DNA from: JAWKHR01 sp041394725
GTDB taxonomy: Bacteria > Acidobacteriota > Vicinamibacteria > Vicinamibacterales > SCN-69-37
Length of the DNA stretch: 64,000 bases
Reading direction: 5' to 3'
Assembly: GCA_041394725.1 (NCBI GenBank)
Contig: JAWKHR010000021.1
Coordinates: 1-64,000, forward strand
The notes beneath the pieces were generated by a model. The model did not search any database. It was not told the DNA's origin and saw only the letters and a list, made by a program, of their open reading frames with translations. How positions within the stretch are numbered: the first letter of the stretch is position 1; every line of letters begins with the position of its first letter. The position numbers and the translations under genes are program-made. Positions 42,351 through 51,400 of this stretch are shown here, in pieces.

Positions 42351-44336
42351 GTGGTCGTCGGCCTGAGCGTCGCGCTGTGCGTGTTCACGATCCTCGAGGT
42401 CAACTATCCGCACCTCGGGCCGCACTCGCAGCTCGCGCTCTTCGCCCTGTTCGGGCTGGTGCTCTGTTTCCTCACGGTGCCGGCCGCGCCGGGGCTGGCG
42501 GGGCACCGGGTGGCGCGGACGATCGACGCGGGGCTTGCGGGGCTGGCCGCGCTCTGCTGCGGCTATCTCGTCTGGCAGACCGAGCCGGCGTTCGCGTCGA
42601 TGTGGACGGGCGGGCAGTCGCTCGGGAACCGCGCCGGGTTCGAGTCGGCGGCCGACGTGGCGGTGGGCGTCACGGGCCTGCTGCTCGTGATCGAGGCGAC
42701 CCGCCGGACGCTCGGGTGGGCGCTGCCGGCGCTCGCGATCGTCTTCGTCGGCTACGCGGCGTTCGGCGCGTGGCTGCCGGACTGGCTGTTCCCGCACCGC
42801 GGCTACGGCGTCTCGCGCATCGTCTCGCAGGCGTTCCTGCACACGCAGGGCGTGTTCGGCGTGGCGCTGTCGGTGATGTTCACCTACGTGTTCCTGTTCG
42901 TGCTGTTCGGCGCGGTGCTCGGCGTCACCGGCGCCACGCGCTTCATCGTCACGTCCACGTCGCGGCTGTTCGGGCGCGGCGAGGCCGGGCCGGCGAAGGT
43001 GGCGGTGATCAGCAGCGGGCTCATGGGGTCGCTCTCGGGCAGCGCGGTGGCGAACACGGCGACGATCGGCACGTTCACGATTCCGCTGATGCGCAGCGTC
43101 GGCTTCTCGCCGCAGGTCGCGGCCGGCATCGAGGCGGCGGCCAGCTCGGGCGGCGCGCTCGTGCCGCCGGTCATGGGCGCGGGCGCCTACATGATGCTGG
43201 AGATCGTGCAGCCGCCCGTGACCTATCTCCAGATCATCCGCGCCGCGATCATCCCGGCGCTGCTGTACTACCTTTCGCTGTACCTGATCGTGCACTTCAC
43301 CGCGAAGCGCCAGCCACTCGGGTCGCGACCCGCCGGGGGTGAGGCGGCGCCGGACCGATCGGCCGCGTCGGCCGCCGCGGGATCGGGCGCCGCGGGGGAC
43401 GGGGGGAGCGCGCCCGTCTCCTGGAGCGAGGGCGTCGTGTTCTTCACGGCGCTCGTCGGGCTGCTGGCGTTCCTGGTGGCGGGATTCACCGCGTTCCGCG
43501 CCGTCACGCTGGCGCTCGCGGCGGCGGGCGCGGTCAGCCTGATCGACCCGCGGACGCGCCTGACGGGCGCGCGGCTGGGCGCGGCGGTGACGCAGGCGGC
43601 GCGCGACGCGGTGCCGCTCGTCGCGGCGGCGGCCTGCGTCGGCATCGTCATCGGCGTCGTCACGCTCACGGGCGTCGGCACGCGGCTGCCGGCCGCGATC
43701 CTGCCGATCGCGCAGGACAACCTGTTCGTCGCGCTGGTGCTCGTGATGATCTCGTCGATCGTGCTCGGGATGGGGCTGCCGTCCGCGGTGGTCTATCTGT
43801 TGCTGGCCACGCTGGTGGGGCCGGCGCTCGGCGCGCTGGGCGCCGTCCCGCTCGCGGCGCACCTGTTCATCTTCTATTTCGGGATGATGGCGATGGTCAC
43901 GCCGCCCGTGGCGCTGGCGGCGTACGCGGCGGCGTCGATTGCCGGGTCCGACATCGTCAAGACCGGCTTCACAGCGTTCCGGTTCGCGCTCGTGGGCTTC
44001 ACGCTGCCGTACATCTTCGTCTTCCGGCCGGAGCTGCTGCTGCTCTCGCCCGACGGCGCGCCGCCGGTCGCCTCCGTCGTGCAGGCCGTCGTCGTGGCGG
44101 TGCTGGGCATCACGGCGTTCGCGGCGGGGATGGCGGGTTGCCTGTTCACGCGCGCGACGAGGGCCGAGCGCGCGCTGCTCTTCGCGGCCGCGGCGCTGCT
44201 CCTGGCGCCGGGGCCGTCGGTGGCCGTGTTCGGGCTCGCGGTGCCGGTGCTCGACGTGAGCGGCGCCCTGGTGGCGGCGGTGGCCGCGGCGGGCAACTGG
44301 CGCCGCGCGGGTCGGGCCGCCGGCGTCAGGACCTGA
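42351..44336 (+). CDS. TRAP transporter fused permease (DctQM type)
   Basis: This 661-residue protein starts at a GTG at 42351. No better in-frame start lies between it and the previous stop. The N-terminal quarter is the small DctQ-like unit and the rest the DctM-like unit. Blocks typical of TAXI-associated permeases are VISSGLMGSLSGSAVANTAT, GTFTIPLMRSVGFSPQVAAG and EAAASSGGALVPPVMGAGAY, and near the C-terminus ISSIVLGMGLPSAVVYLLLA and FYFGMMAMVTPPVALAAYAA. An Ala/Gly-rich cytoplasmic linker (about residues 325-360) separates two membrane bundles. The protein imports solute with a sodium or proton gradient and depends on the binding protein encoded upstream. Confidence 0.92.
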   Translation: MVVGLSVALCVFTILEVNYPHLGPHSQLALFALFGLVLCFLTVPAAPGLAGHRVARTIDAGLAGLAALCCGYLVWQTEPAFASMWTGGQSLGNRAGFESAADVAVGVTGLLLVIEATRRTLGWALPALAIVFVGYAAFGAWLPDWLFPHRGYGVSRIVSQAFLHTQGVFGVALSVMFTYVFLFVLFGAVLGVTGATRFIVTSTSRLFGRGEAGPAKVAVISSGLMGSLSGSAVANTATIGTFTIPLMRSVGFSPQVAAGIEAAASSGGALVPPVMGAGAYMMLEIVQPPVTYLQIIRAAIIPALLYYLSLYLIVHFTAKRQPLGSRPAGGEAAPDRSAASAAAGSGAAGDGGSAPVSWSEGVVFFTALVGLLAFLVAGFTAFRAVTLALAAAGAVSLIDPRTRLTGARLGAAVTQAARDAVPLVAAAACVGIVIGVVTLTGVGTRLPAAILPIAQDNLFVALVLVMISSIVLGMGLPSAVVYLLLATLVGPALGALGAVPLAAHLFIFYFGMMAMVTPPVALAAYAAASIAGSDIVKTGFTAFRFALVGFTLPYIFVFRPELLLLSPDGAPPVASVVQAVVVAVLGITAFAAGMAGCLFTRATRAERALLFAAAALLLAPGPSVAVFGLAVPVLDVSGALVAAVAAAGNWRRAGRAAGVRT

Positions 44337-44365
44337 ACCGCGAGGGTGCGGCGAGCCACACTGCC

Positions 44366-44956
44366 ATGCGACCGCTCGCCCTCACCTGGCCGACGAACCT
44401 CGTGTTCCTCGTGTTGTACGTGTGGGTGTTCCTGGCCGAGTTCCGGCTCGTGGGTCGCGCGGGGCGATCGGCGGCCGCCCGGGGCACGCAGGACGCCGGG
44501 TCGTTCCGGCTGATCGTCTGGGGCAACACCGTCGTGATGGTCGTGGCGGTGGCCCTCGCGGCGCTCGTGCCGGCCGCGGCCATCGTCCATCGCCTGGCGG
44601 CCTACGCCACCGGCATGGCGAGCCTGCTCGCGGGCGGCCTGCTCCGGCGTCACTGCTTCCGGATGCTCGGGGAGCACTTCACGGGCGCGGTGGACGTGCG
44701 ACCGGGCCAGCCCGTCATCGACCGGGGCGCCTATCGCTGGATCCGGCATCCGTCGTATCTGGCGGGGCTGCTGATCTTCGCCGGCGTGGGGCTGGCGCTG
44801 GAGAACTGGGCGACGGTCGTCGCGGCGCTGGCCGGCGCGCTGGCGATCTACGCGTACCGCATCCGCGTGGAGGAGCGCGCGCTGCTCGCGACCCTCGGCG
44901 CGCCCTACGCGGCCTACATGCGGCGCACGCGCCGCCTGGTGCCGTTCGTCTACTGA
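44366..44956 (+). CDS. ICMT/PEMT-family integral membrane methyltransferase
   Basis: This 196-residue protein starts at the ATG at 44366. It has membrane segments TNLVFLVLYVWVFLAEFRL, VWGNTVVMVVAVALAALVPA and AAYATGMASLLAGGLLRR. The C-terminal isoprenylcysteine carboxyl methyltransferase-like domain has GAYRWIRHPSYLAGLLIFAG, whose RHPSY binds S-adenosylmethionine, and EERALLATLGAPYAAYMRRT. Bacterial members methylate various small or lipid substrates, not prenylated proteins. It lies 29 bp after the TRAP permease and may share its transcript. It overlaps the convergent thioesterase gene by 7 bp. Confidence 0.85.
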   Translation: MRPLALTWPTNLVFLVLYVWVFLAEFRLVGRAGRSAAARGTQDAGSFRLIVWGNTVVMVVAVALAALVPAAAIVHRLAAYATGMASLLAGGLLRRHCFRMLGEHFTGAVDVRPGQPVIDRGAYRWIRHPSYLAGLLIFAGVGLALENWATVVAALAGALAIYAYRIRVEERALLATLGAPYAAYMRRTRRLVPFVY

Positions 44957-45390
44957 GGCGGAGCCGGCGGCGGCGTCGCCGGCGCGGCCGCCGTGAAGGC
45001 GCCCGCCACCTCCGGCGGCATCACCGCCGCCTCGAGGCCGTCCGGTCCCTTCCTGACGCACACCGCCGCGTGGGTGGAGGTCGCGATGGCCTCGCGTCCA
45101 CGCGTGATCGTGGCCCGGTAGCGGAGGCTCCGTTCGCGCACCTCAGTGACCTGGATGTGCACCTCGAACTCGTCCTGGAACCGCAGCGGCGCGTGGTACT
45201 CGATCGAGAAGGCGATGCGCGGGAACCCGTACGGCGAGGCTGGATCGGCGATGTTCAGGCCCGCCGCGCGCCACATCGCGTGCTCGGCCTCCTCCACGTA
45301 GCGCAGGTACACGCTGAAGTGGACCATGCCGGCCATGTCGGTCTCGGCGAATTCCGCGCGGCGACGGTAGCGATGCTCACTCACGGGCAC
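44950..45390 (-). CDS. Hotdog-fold acyl-CoA thioesterase (YbgC/FadM type)
   Basis: This 146-residue 4HBT thioesterase has the active-site segment AETDMAGMVHFSVYLRYVEE with the catalytic-type Asp, then AEHAMWRAAGL, FSIEYHAPLRFQDEFEVHIQ and RATITRGREAIATSTHAAVC. The last 25 residues are Pro/Ala-rich and probably unstructured. It should hydrolyse acyl-CoA or acyl-ACP thioesters. It is the last gene of a minus-strand run with the flavoenzyme (46 bp apart) and radical SAM gene. This links an acyl chain or aromatic thioester to that pathway. The substrate is unknown. Confidence 0.87.
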   Translation of the reverse strand: MPVSEHRYRRRAEFAETDMAGMVHFSVYLRYVEEAEHAMWRAAGLNIADPASPYGFPRIAFSIEYHAPLRFQDEFEVHIQVTEVRERSLRYRATITRGREAIATSTHAAVCVRKGPDGLEAAVMPPEVAGAFTAAAPATPPPAPPQ

Positions 45391-45436
45391 GGCAGGATTC
45401 TGGCAGCGAAGCGACGCGAAGGGAAGGAGCCGTCCC

Positions 45437-46702
45437 TCACGCCGTCGTCACGTCCATCTCGTCCCGGGAGCCGCGCGCGGTCTTGTGCTGCTCGAGCGCC
45501 GCGTAGAGCGGCGTGAGGTCGGTGAAGACGTTGCCGACCAGCGTGTCCACGACGAGCGGGTGCAGGTGGGGGTAGGCGAGCAGGAACTCGCGGAAGCTGA
45601 ACGACAGGTCGTAGAAGGCGCGGACCAGGTGCCGGAACGCGTTCACGGCCTGGCGCTGGCGCGCGAGGTAGTCGTCGAAATGGGCGGCCGAGACCGGCTC
45701 GCCGGTCGCGAGCGCGGCGTGGACGGCGTCGGCGGCCATCTCGCCGCCCTTGAGCGCCAGGAACACGCCGGTGGAGAAGAGCGGGTCGAGGAACGCGAAG
45801 GCGTCGCCGGCCAGGCAGAAGCCGTCGCCGGCGATCTGCCGCGAGTGGTACGAGTACTCACCCGTCACGCGCACCGGCTCCACCTGCGTGCCGGTGGACA
45901 GGTGATCGCGGATCCACGCGCAGTCACGCGCCTCGCGCGCGAAGATCTCCGCCGGGTCACGCGTGTCGCGGTAGAGATAGCCGGGTTCCCCGACCACGCC
46001 GACGCTCACCACGTCGTCCTGCAGCGGGATGTACCAGAACCAGCCCTTCTGCGGGACGTAGGCGACGGTGGTGGCGCCCTCGTCGAGGCCGGGGTCGCGT
46101 CGCGCGCCCCGATAGTAGGTCCAGACGGCGACCTTGTTCAGGTCGGGGTCGCGGTCGCGCCAGCCGAACTTGCGCGAGAGCAGCGCGTCGCGTCCCGTGG
46201 CGTCCACGACGACCTTCGCGCGCAGCGCCTCGGTCCGGCGCCCGCCCGCCTCGTCCCTCACGTCGGCGATGACGCCCGCCACGCGCGTGCCGTCGAGCAG
46301 CACGTCGCGCACGGCGACCTGCTGGCGGACGACGGCGCCCTTCGCGCGGGCGTTGTCGATCAGCATCTGGTCGAACTCGCTGCGCAGCACCTGCCACGTC
46401 TGCGCGCACTCGTGCTTGATCGTCTGGAAGAAGTAGAACGGCTGCGACACCCGGCCCGTGACCGAGACGAACTGCACGCTGTACTTGCGCGGGCACGCCG
46501 ACTGCTGCAACCGGTCGATCACGCCGAGCCGGTCGAGCGTGAACCACGTGTACGGGATGAGTGACTCGCCGATGTGATAGCGCGGCATCGGCTCGCGCTC
46601 GAGCACCACGACCGAGTGGCCGTGCTGCGCCAGCAGCGCCGCCGCCGTGGATCCGGCGGGCCCCGCTCCAATCACGATCGCGTCCAGTTCCGTCTGTCGC
46701 AT
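45437..46702 (-). CDS. Flavin-dependent halogenase-like oxidoreductase
   Basis: This 421-residue flavoprotein starts at the ATG at 46702 with AGAGG at proper spacing. The FAD-binding motif is IVIGAGPAGSTAAALLAQHG. RYHIGESLIPYTWF resembles the IGESLLP block of halogenases of the CmlS type. AYVPQKGWFWYIPLQDD includes WFWYIP, a match to the WxWxIP motif of flavin-dependent halogenases. FCLAGDAFAFLDPLFSTGVF is the second flavin site. The family also includes non-halogenating monooxygenases and geranylgeranyl reductases. Halogenation is suggested, not shown. No dedicated flavin reductase or carrier protein is nearby. Confidence 0.8.
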   Translation of the reverse strand: MRQTELDAIVIGAGPAGSTAAALLAQHGHSVVVLEREPMPRYHIGESLIPYTWFTLDRLGVIDRLQQSACPRKYSVQFVSVTGRVSQPFYFFQTIKHECAQTWQVLRSEFDQMLIDNARAKGAVVRQQVAVRDVLLDGTRVAGVIADVRDEAGGRRTEALRAKVVVDATGRDALLSRKFGWRDRDPDLNKVAVWTYYRGARRDPGLDEGATTVAYVPQKGWFWYIPLQDDVVSVGVVGEPGYLYRDTRDPAEIFAREARDCAWIRDHLSTGTQVEPVRVTGEYSYHSRQIAGDGFCLAGDAFAFLDPLFSTGVFLALKGGEMAADAVHAALATGEPVSAAHFDDYLARQRQAVNAFRHLVRAFYDLSFSFREFLLAYPHLHPLVVDTLVGNVFTDLTPLYAALEQHKTARGSRDEMDVTTA

Positions 46703-46710
46703 CCACAACC

Positions 46711-46912
46711 TCTTGAGGGGTCCTGAGGGTCCCAGGGGCCCAGGGTCCGGGGTCCCAGGGTCCAGGATCCGCCCAGGTCCTGCAGGTCCGCACCGCCGGA
46801 CCCGGTCCGTCAGGGGCCCGTCCGGAGGGTCCGCGGTCCGAGAGGGTCCGGGGTTCCAAGACCCTGGGACCCCGGGACCTTCAGGACCCTGGGACCTTCA
46901 GGACGACAGGTC
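46711..46912. repeat. GGGTCC-rich repeat, copy 2 (expanded)
   Basis: About 200 bp between the radical SAM and flavoenzyme genes consist of GGGTCC/GGACCC units, such as CCTGAGGGTCCCAGGGGCC near 46719 and ACCCTGGGACCCCGGGACC near 46861. The two ends are inverted relative to each other. It interrupts what otherwise looks like one operon, so its transcript would fold strongly. Confidence 0.75.
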
Positions 46913-46913
46913 C

Positions 46914-48242
46914 CTATGTGTATCTGACGCCCTGGTGCTCCGGCAGGAAGAACCGGTGGAGCAGCATGTCCACGCGGAGCAGGCCCTCGCGCGTGAGGGC
47001 GATTCGGCCCGGACCGAACGCGTCCAGGTAGCCTTCGGCGCGGAGGGACGCCCAGGTGCCGGCGAACCGGTCGCGGACGTCCACGCCGAACTTGTCGTCG
47101 AAGTAGCGCGGGTCGATCGCGCCTTTCTTGAGCTGCAGCACCATCTCGCGGATGAGCCGTTCGGTGGCCGACGGCCGGTAGGCCCGGCCGAGCGGGAGTT
47201 CCCCGGCGTCGATGGCCGCGCCGTACGTCTCCCACCGGTCGAGGTTCTGGACGTGGACGCCGTTGACGTGGCCGAACGACGCCACGCCGAGCGCGGCGAG
47301 GTTGGCGCCCTGCCAGAGCCGGTCGCGGTAGACGAACTGCGTTTCGGCCGGGTTGCGGACGGCCGTGTACGCGCTGCCCGTCGTGTAGCCGGCCGCCTCG
47401 AGCGCCTCGAAGGCCTCGCGCACCCAGCGGCGCCGCGTGTCCCACGACGCGACGCGCTGCGCGAACTGGCCCTCGCCGTGGAGCAGGTCGGCGCTGATCG
47501 TCGTGTTGAAGGGCAGCTCCATCTGGTAGATGGTCACGCTGTCGGGTTCGAGCGCGATGGTGCGCTCGATGTTGCGCTGCCAGTTTGCGTCGGTCTCGCC
47601 GAGCATGCCCGCGATCAGGTCGATGTTGATCTGCGGGAACCCGAGCCCGCGCGCGAACTCGTACGCGCGGCCGATCTCCGGCGACCGGTGCGCGCGGCCG
47701 TTGATCTCGAGGACCTCGTCGTCGAAGTTCTCGACGCCGAGGCTGAGGCGCGTGACGCCGAGGTCGCGAATCACCTGCAGCTTCGGCTCGGTCAGCGTGC
47801 CCGGCTCGCACTCGAACGTGATCTCCTCGGCCGAGGTCCAGGGCGTGTGCGCCGTGAGCCGCTCGACGAGCGAGGTCAGCTGGCTCGTCGACAGGAACGA
47901 CGGTGTGCCGCCGCCGACGTAGACGAAGTCGATCGGCCGGTCGGCCAGCGCGGGCCGCTGCCGCAGCAGGTCCCACTCGCGCGCCAGCAGATCGAGGTAC
48001 TGCTCGACCTGCCGCGCGTTCTTGTCGGTGTAGACGCGGAAATAGCAGAAATGGCAGCGCCTGCGGCAGAACGGGATGTGCAGGTACAGCCCGAGCGGCG
48101 CGTCGCCCGGCGCGCGGTCGAGCGCCGGACGCGCCTCGGCGGCGACGGCGTCGGCGGTCCACACCGAGAACGGCGGATAGTTGGCGACGAAGTAGCTGCC
48201 GACCTCCGGTTCGGCGAGGCCGGTCGCACGTGTATCAGTCAT
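46914..48242 (-). CDS. HemW/coproporphyrinogen III oxidase-like radical SAM protein
   Basis: This 442-residue protein has the radical SAM core LYLHIPFCRRRCHFCYF, whose CxxxCxxC holds the 4Fe-4S cluster. It continues with IDFVYVGGGTPSFLSTSQL, TFECEPGTLTEPKLQVIRDL and RLSLGVENFDDEVLEINGRA, all typical of the HemN/HemW family. The C-terminal domain has a HemW-like helical part (LIREMVLQLKKGAIDPRYFD). The fourth Cys that HemN carries just after the cluster is replaced by Phe, so oxygen-independent coproporphyrinogen oxidase activity is unlikely. Members of this group include haem chaperones and methyltransferases or cyclopropanases. Its neighbours suggest a biosynthetic role with the flavoenzyme. 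Confidence 0.85.
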   Translation of the reverse strand: MTDTRATGLAEPEVGSYFVANYPPFSVWTADAVAAEARPALDRAPGDAPLGLYLHIPFCRRRCHFCYFRVYTDKNARQVEQYLDLLAREWDLLRQRPALADRPIDFVYVGGGTPSFLSTSQLTSLVERLTAHTPWTSAEEITFECEPGTLTEPKLQVIRDLGVTRLSLGVENFDDEVLEINGRAHRSPEIGRAYEFARGLGFPQINIDLIAGMLGETDANWQRNIERTIALEPDSVTIYQMELPFNTTISADLLHGEGQFAQRVASWDTRRRWVREAFEALEAAGYTTGSAYTAVRNPAETQFVYRDRLWQGANLAALGVASFGHVNGVHVQNLDRWETYGAAIDAGELPLGRAYRPSATERLIREMVLQLKKGAIDPRYFDDKFGVDVRDRFAGTWASLRAEGYLDAFGPGRIALTREGLLRVDMLLHRFFLPEHQGVRYT

Positions 48243-48324
48243 TGGTCCCCAGGGTCGTCCATTCGTCCCACGACAGCTTGGCGCCGGTGAATATGATCCT
48301 ATACTGCTGGAGTTCCTCGTGCAT
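48235..48324 (-). CDS. Possible small peptide, 29 residues, overlapping the radical SAM start
   Basis: An ATG at 48324 opens a frame encoding MHEELQQYRIIFTGAKL followed by SWDEWTTLGTND and a TGA. The stop overlaps the ATG of the radical SAM gene (ATGACTGA), the arrangement expected of translational coupling. It has two Trp and would be a natural candidate substrate for a radical SAM and halogenase-like pair. Against it: it is very short, has no good ribosome binding site, and part of it coincides with a promoter for the opposite strand. A GTG at 48342 would lengthen it by six residues. Confidence 0.25.
   Translation of the reverse strand: MHEELQQYRIIFTGAKLSWDEWTTLGTND
48278..48305 (+). promoter_or_regulatory. 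Sigma-70-type promoter of the second TonB-dependent receptor
   Basis: TTGGCG at 48278-48283 and TATACT at 48300-48305 are separated by 16 bp. Transcription would start near 48312 and give a leader of about 110 bases before the ATG at 48424. The surrounding bases are markedly AT-richer than neighbouring DNA. Confidence 0.6.
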
Positions 48325-48423
48325 TACGGCTCGGGCATTCACGATTGGCTGGATGCCCGGATTCGCGACGAGCCCGACGCCGCACGCGATGGCAGCGGCC
48401 GGGCTGAGGGCAGGACTGCAGGG

Positions 48424-51400
48424 ATGAGACAGGGACGGACGTTTTCGAGACCGGGATGGATGGCCGGTGCGCTGGTACTGGCCGCCGTCGTCGCGGGGGT
48501 GAGGCCGGCCACCGGGCAGGGCGCCCGCGGCGCGGTGCAGGGCCGCGTGGTGGACGCCGTGGGCGCGGTGGTCGCGGGTGCGCAGGTCGACGTGAGCCAG
48601 GAGGCGACGGGCTTCCGCACGTCGGTCCGCACCGACGACCTCGGCTGGTTCCTCGTCGGCCCCCTGGATCCGGGCGACTACCAGCTGGACGTCACGCACG
48701 CCGGGTTCCGCCACCTCGCGCAGCCGTTCTCGCTGCGGGTCGGCGAGACGCTGCGCCTCGACGCGCGGCTGCAGCCCGGCGCCGTCAGCGAGACGGTCGT
48801 CGTGCGCGTCCCGGCATCGCCGCTCGAGCGGGTCGATCCGTCGCTCACGACGCGCATCGATCCCGATCGCGTGGCGAACCTGCCGCTCGACGGGCGCAAC
48901 TTCCTGGAACTCGCCCTGCTCGCCCCGGGCGCGTTCGCCCCGGCGTTCGGGTCGGCGGGATCCGTGCGCGGCGACTTCGCGTTCAACGTCAACGGCGCGC
49001 GCGAGGACGCGAACACCTACCTGCTCGACGGCGCCTACAACTTCGACCCGAAGCTCAACACGGTCGGCGTGCGGCCGCCCATCGACGCCATCCGCGAGTT
49101 CGAGGTGGTGACGAGCACGCCCGACGCCGCGTTCGGCAAGGGCGCGGGCGCGCACGTGAGCGTGGTGACCCGTTCGGGCACCAACCGGTTCTCGGCCACC
49201 GGCTACGAGTTCCTCCGCACCGGCGCGCTCAGCGGCCGCAATGCCTTCGCGCCGAAGGACGAGCCGAAGCCCGACTACGAGCGGCACCAGTACGGCGGGT
49301 CGATCGGCGGACCGGTCCTGCGGGATCGCCTGTTCTTCTTCGCCGACTACGAGGGCACGCGGCTGACCGAGGGCCTCACGCGGGTGACCAACGTCCCGAC
49401 GCTGGCCGAGCGTGTCGGCAACTTCGCCGGCAGCGCCGGGCCGGTGCCCGTGGACCCGTTCACCGGGCAGCCCTTTCCCGGAGGCCAGATCCCGTCCCAG
49501 TACCTCAACCCGATCGGCCTCGCGATCGCGGGTCTCTATCCCCGGCCGAACCGCGACGATCCGTTCGCCAACTACGTCTCGTCGCCCGACCAGCGCGACC
49601 GGGTGGACCAGTTCGACCTGCGCCTCGACTACGCGAGCGAGCCGGTCCGGATCACCACGCGCTACAGCCTGTCGGATCGCCGGCTGTTCGAGCCGTTCGC
49701 CGGTCCCACGTTCTCGGCCGTGCCCGGCTTCGGCACGAACGTGCCGCGGCGCGCGCAGAACTTCACGATCGCCTCGACCGGCACGCTCTGGGGGCGCTAC
49801 GTCAACGAGGCGCGGTTCACCTGGTCGCGCGTCTCGGCCGGCGCGTTCCAGGAGGGCCAGGACGCGGCGACCAGCCTGAACCGGCAGGTCGGGCTGCCCG
49901 ACCTTTCCGCCGATCCGCGCGACGCCGGCCTGTCGTTCGTCACGGTGGCGGGGTACGCGTCGCTCGGCGACGAGTACAACAACCCGCAGCACGGCACGAC
50001 GAACTTCTGGCAGCTCGGCGACACCGTCTCGTGGACCCGCGGCCGGCACGACCTGAAGGGCGGTGCCGAGATCCGCGGGCTGGGCCAGGACGCCTACCGC
50101 GACGTCCAGTCGCGCGGGCTGCTGCAGTTCACCAACCAGGCGTTCACCGGGAATGCGCTCGCGGACCTGCTGCTCGGGCTCCCGACCGTGACCGTCGGCG
50201 CCATGGTGGACAACCCGCAGCGGCTGCGGACGAGCAGCGTCGCGTTCTTCGTGCAGGACACGTGGCGCTACTCGCCGACGCTGACGCTCAGTGGCGGCCT
50301 GCGCTACGAGTACAACGCGCCGCCCGTCGACGCGGACGATCGCGTCTCCCTCTACGACCCGGCCACCGGGACGATCGTGCCCGTGAGACAGGACGGCGTG
50401 CCACGCTCGGGCGTCACGTCAGACCGCAACAACTTCGCGCCGCGGCTCGGCGCGGCGTGGGCGGTACGGCCGGCGACGGTGGTACGTGGCGGCTACGGCA
50501 TCTCGTACGACCAGGCCGCCCTGGCGCCCAACGAGTTCCTCTACTTCAATCCGCCGTACTTCGACCTCAACACCTACTTCACCGTGCCCGACGCCGGGTA
50601 CACGCTGACGCTCGACGATCCGTTCCCGGCGAACTTTCCAGTACCGCTGCCGAAGTCGGCCACCGCCGTGCAGCGTGACCTGCGTACGGCGTACCTGCAC
50701 GAGTGGAACGTGAACGTGCAGCACCAGCTCGACGAGTCCCAGTCCTTCGGCGTGGCCTGGGTCGGATCGCGCGGCCGCAACCTGATCGCCGCGCGTGACC
50801 TCAACCAGCCCGCGCCGAGCCCGGAGATGCCGAACCTGCGGCCGAACCCGCGGTTCGCGGACATCACCCTGATCGAGTCGCGCGGCCGGTCGAGCTACGA
50901 CGCGCTCCAGCTGACCTGGGACCGCCGCCTGAACCGGGGCATGGCCTACACGGCGGCCTACACGCTCGGATCGTCGAAGGACGACGCGTCCGGGTTCTTC
51001 GCGAGCGCGGGTGACGCGAACTTCCCGATGGACAGCAACGACCCCGCCGCCGAGTGGGCCCGCTCGAACTTCGACGTGCGGCATCGCTTCACGCTGAGCG
51101 GCCTGTTCGAACTGCCGTTCGGCCCCGATCGCCGCTGGTTCCGGGAGGGCGTGCTCGCGACCTGTCTCGGCGACTGGGACCTCTACGCGGTGATGACGCT
51201 CGCCTCCGGCCGGCCCTTCACCGTCTACATCCACCCGGACATCGACAACAGCAACACCGGCCGGGCCAACCTCGGGTTCGGGTCGAACGACCGGCCCGAC
51301 CAGGTGGGCGACCCGGGCGCCGGCGGGGGCTCGGCGTCGCAGTGGTTCAACACGTCGGCGTTCGCCTTCCCGGCCTTCGGCACCTTCGGCGACGTGGGCC

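Noticed and set aside
45437..46702. Naming the flavoenzyme a tryptophan halogenase
   Set aside because: The WxWxIP match is real, but the family includes non-halogenating enzymes and substrate residues cannot be confirmed from sequence.
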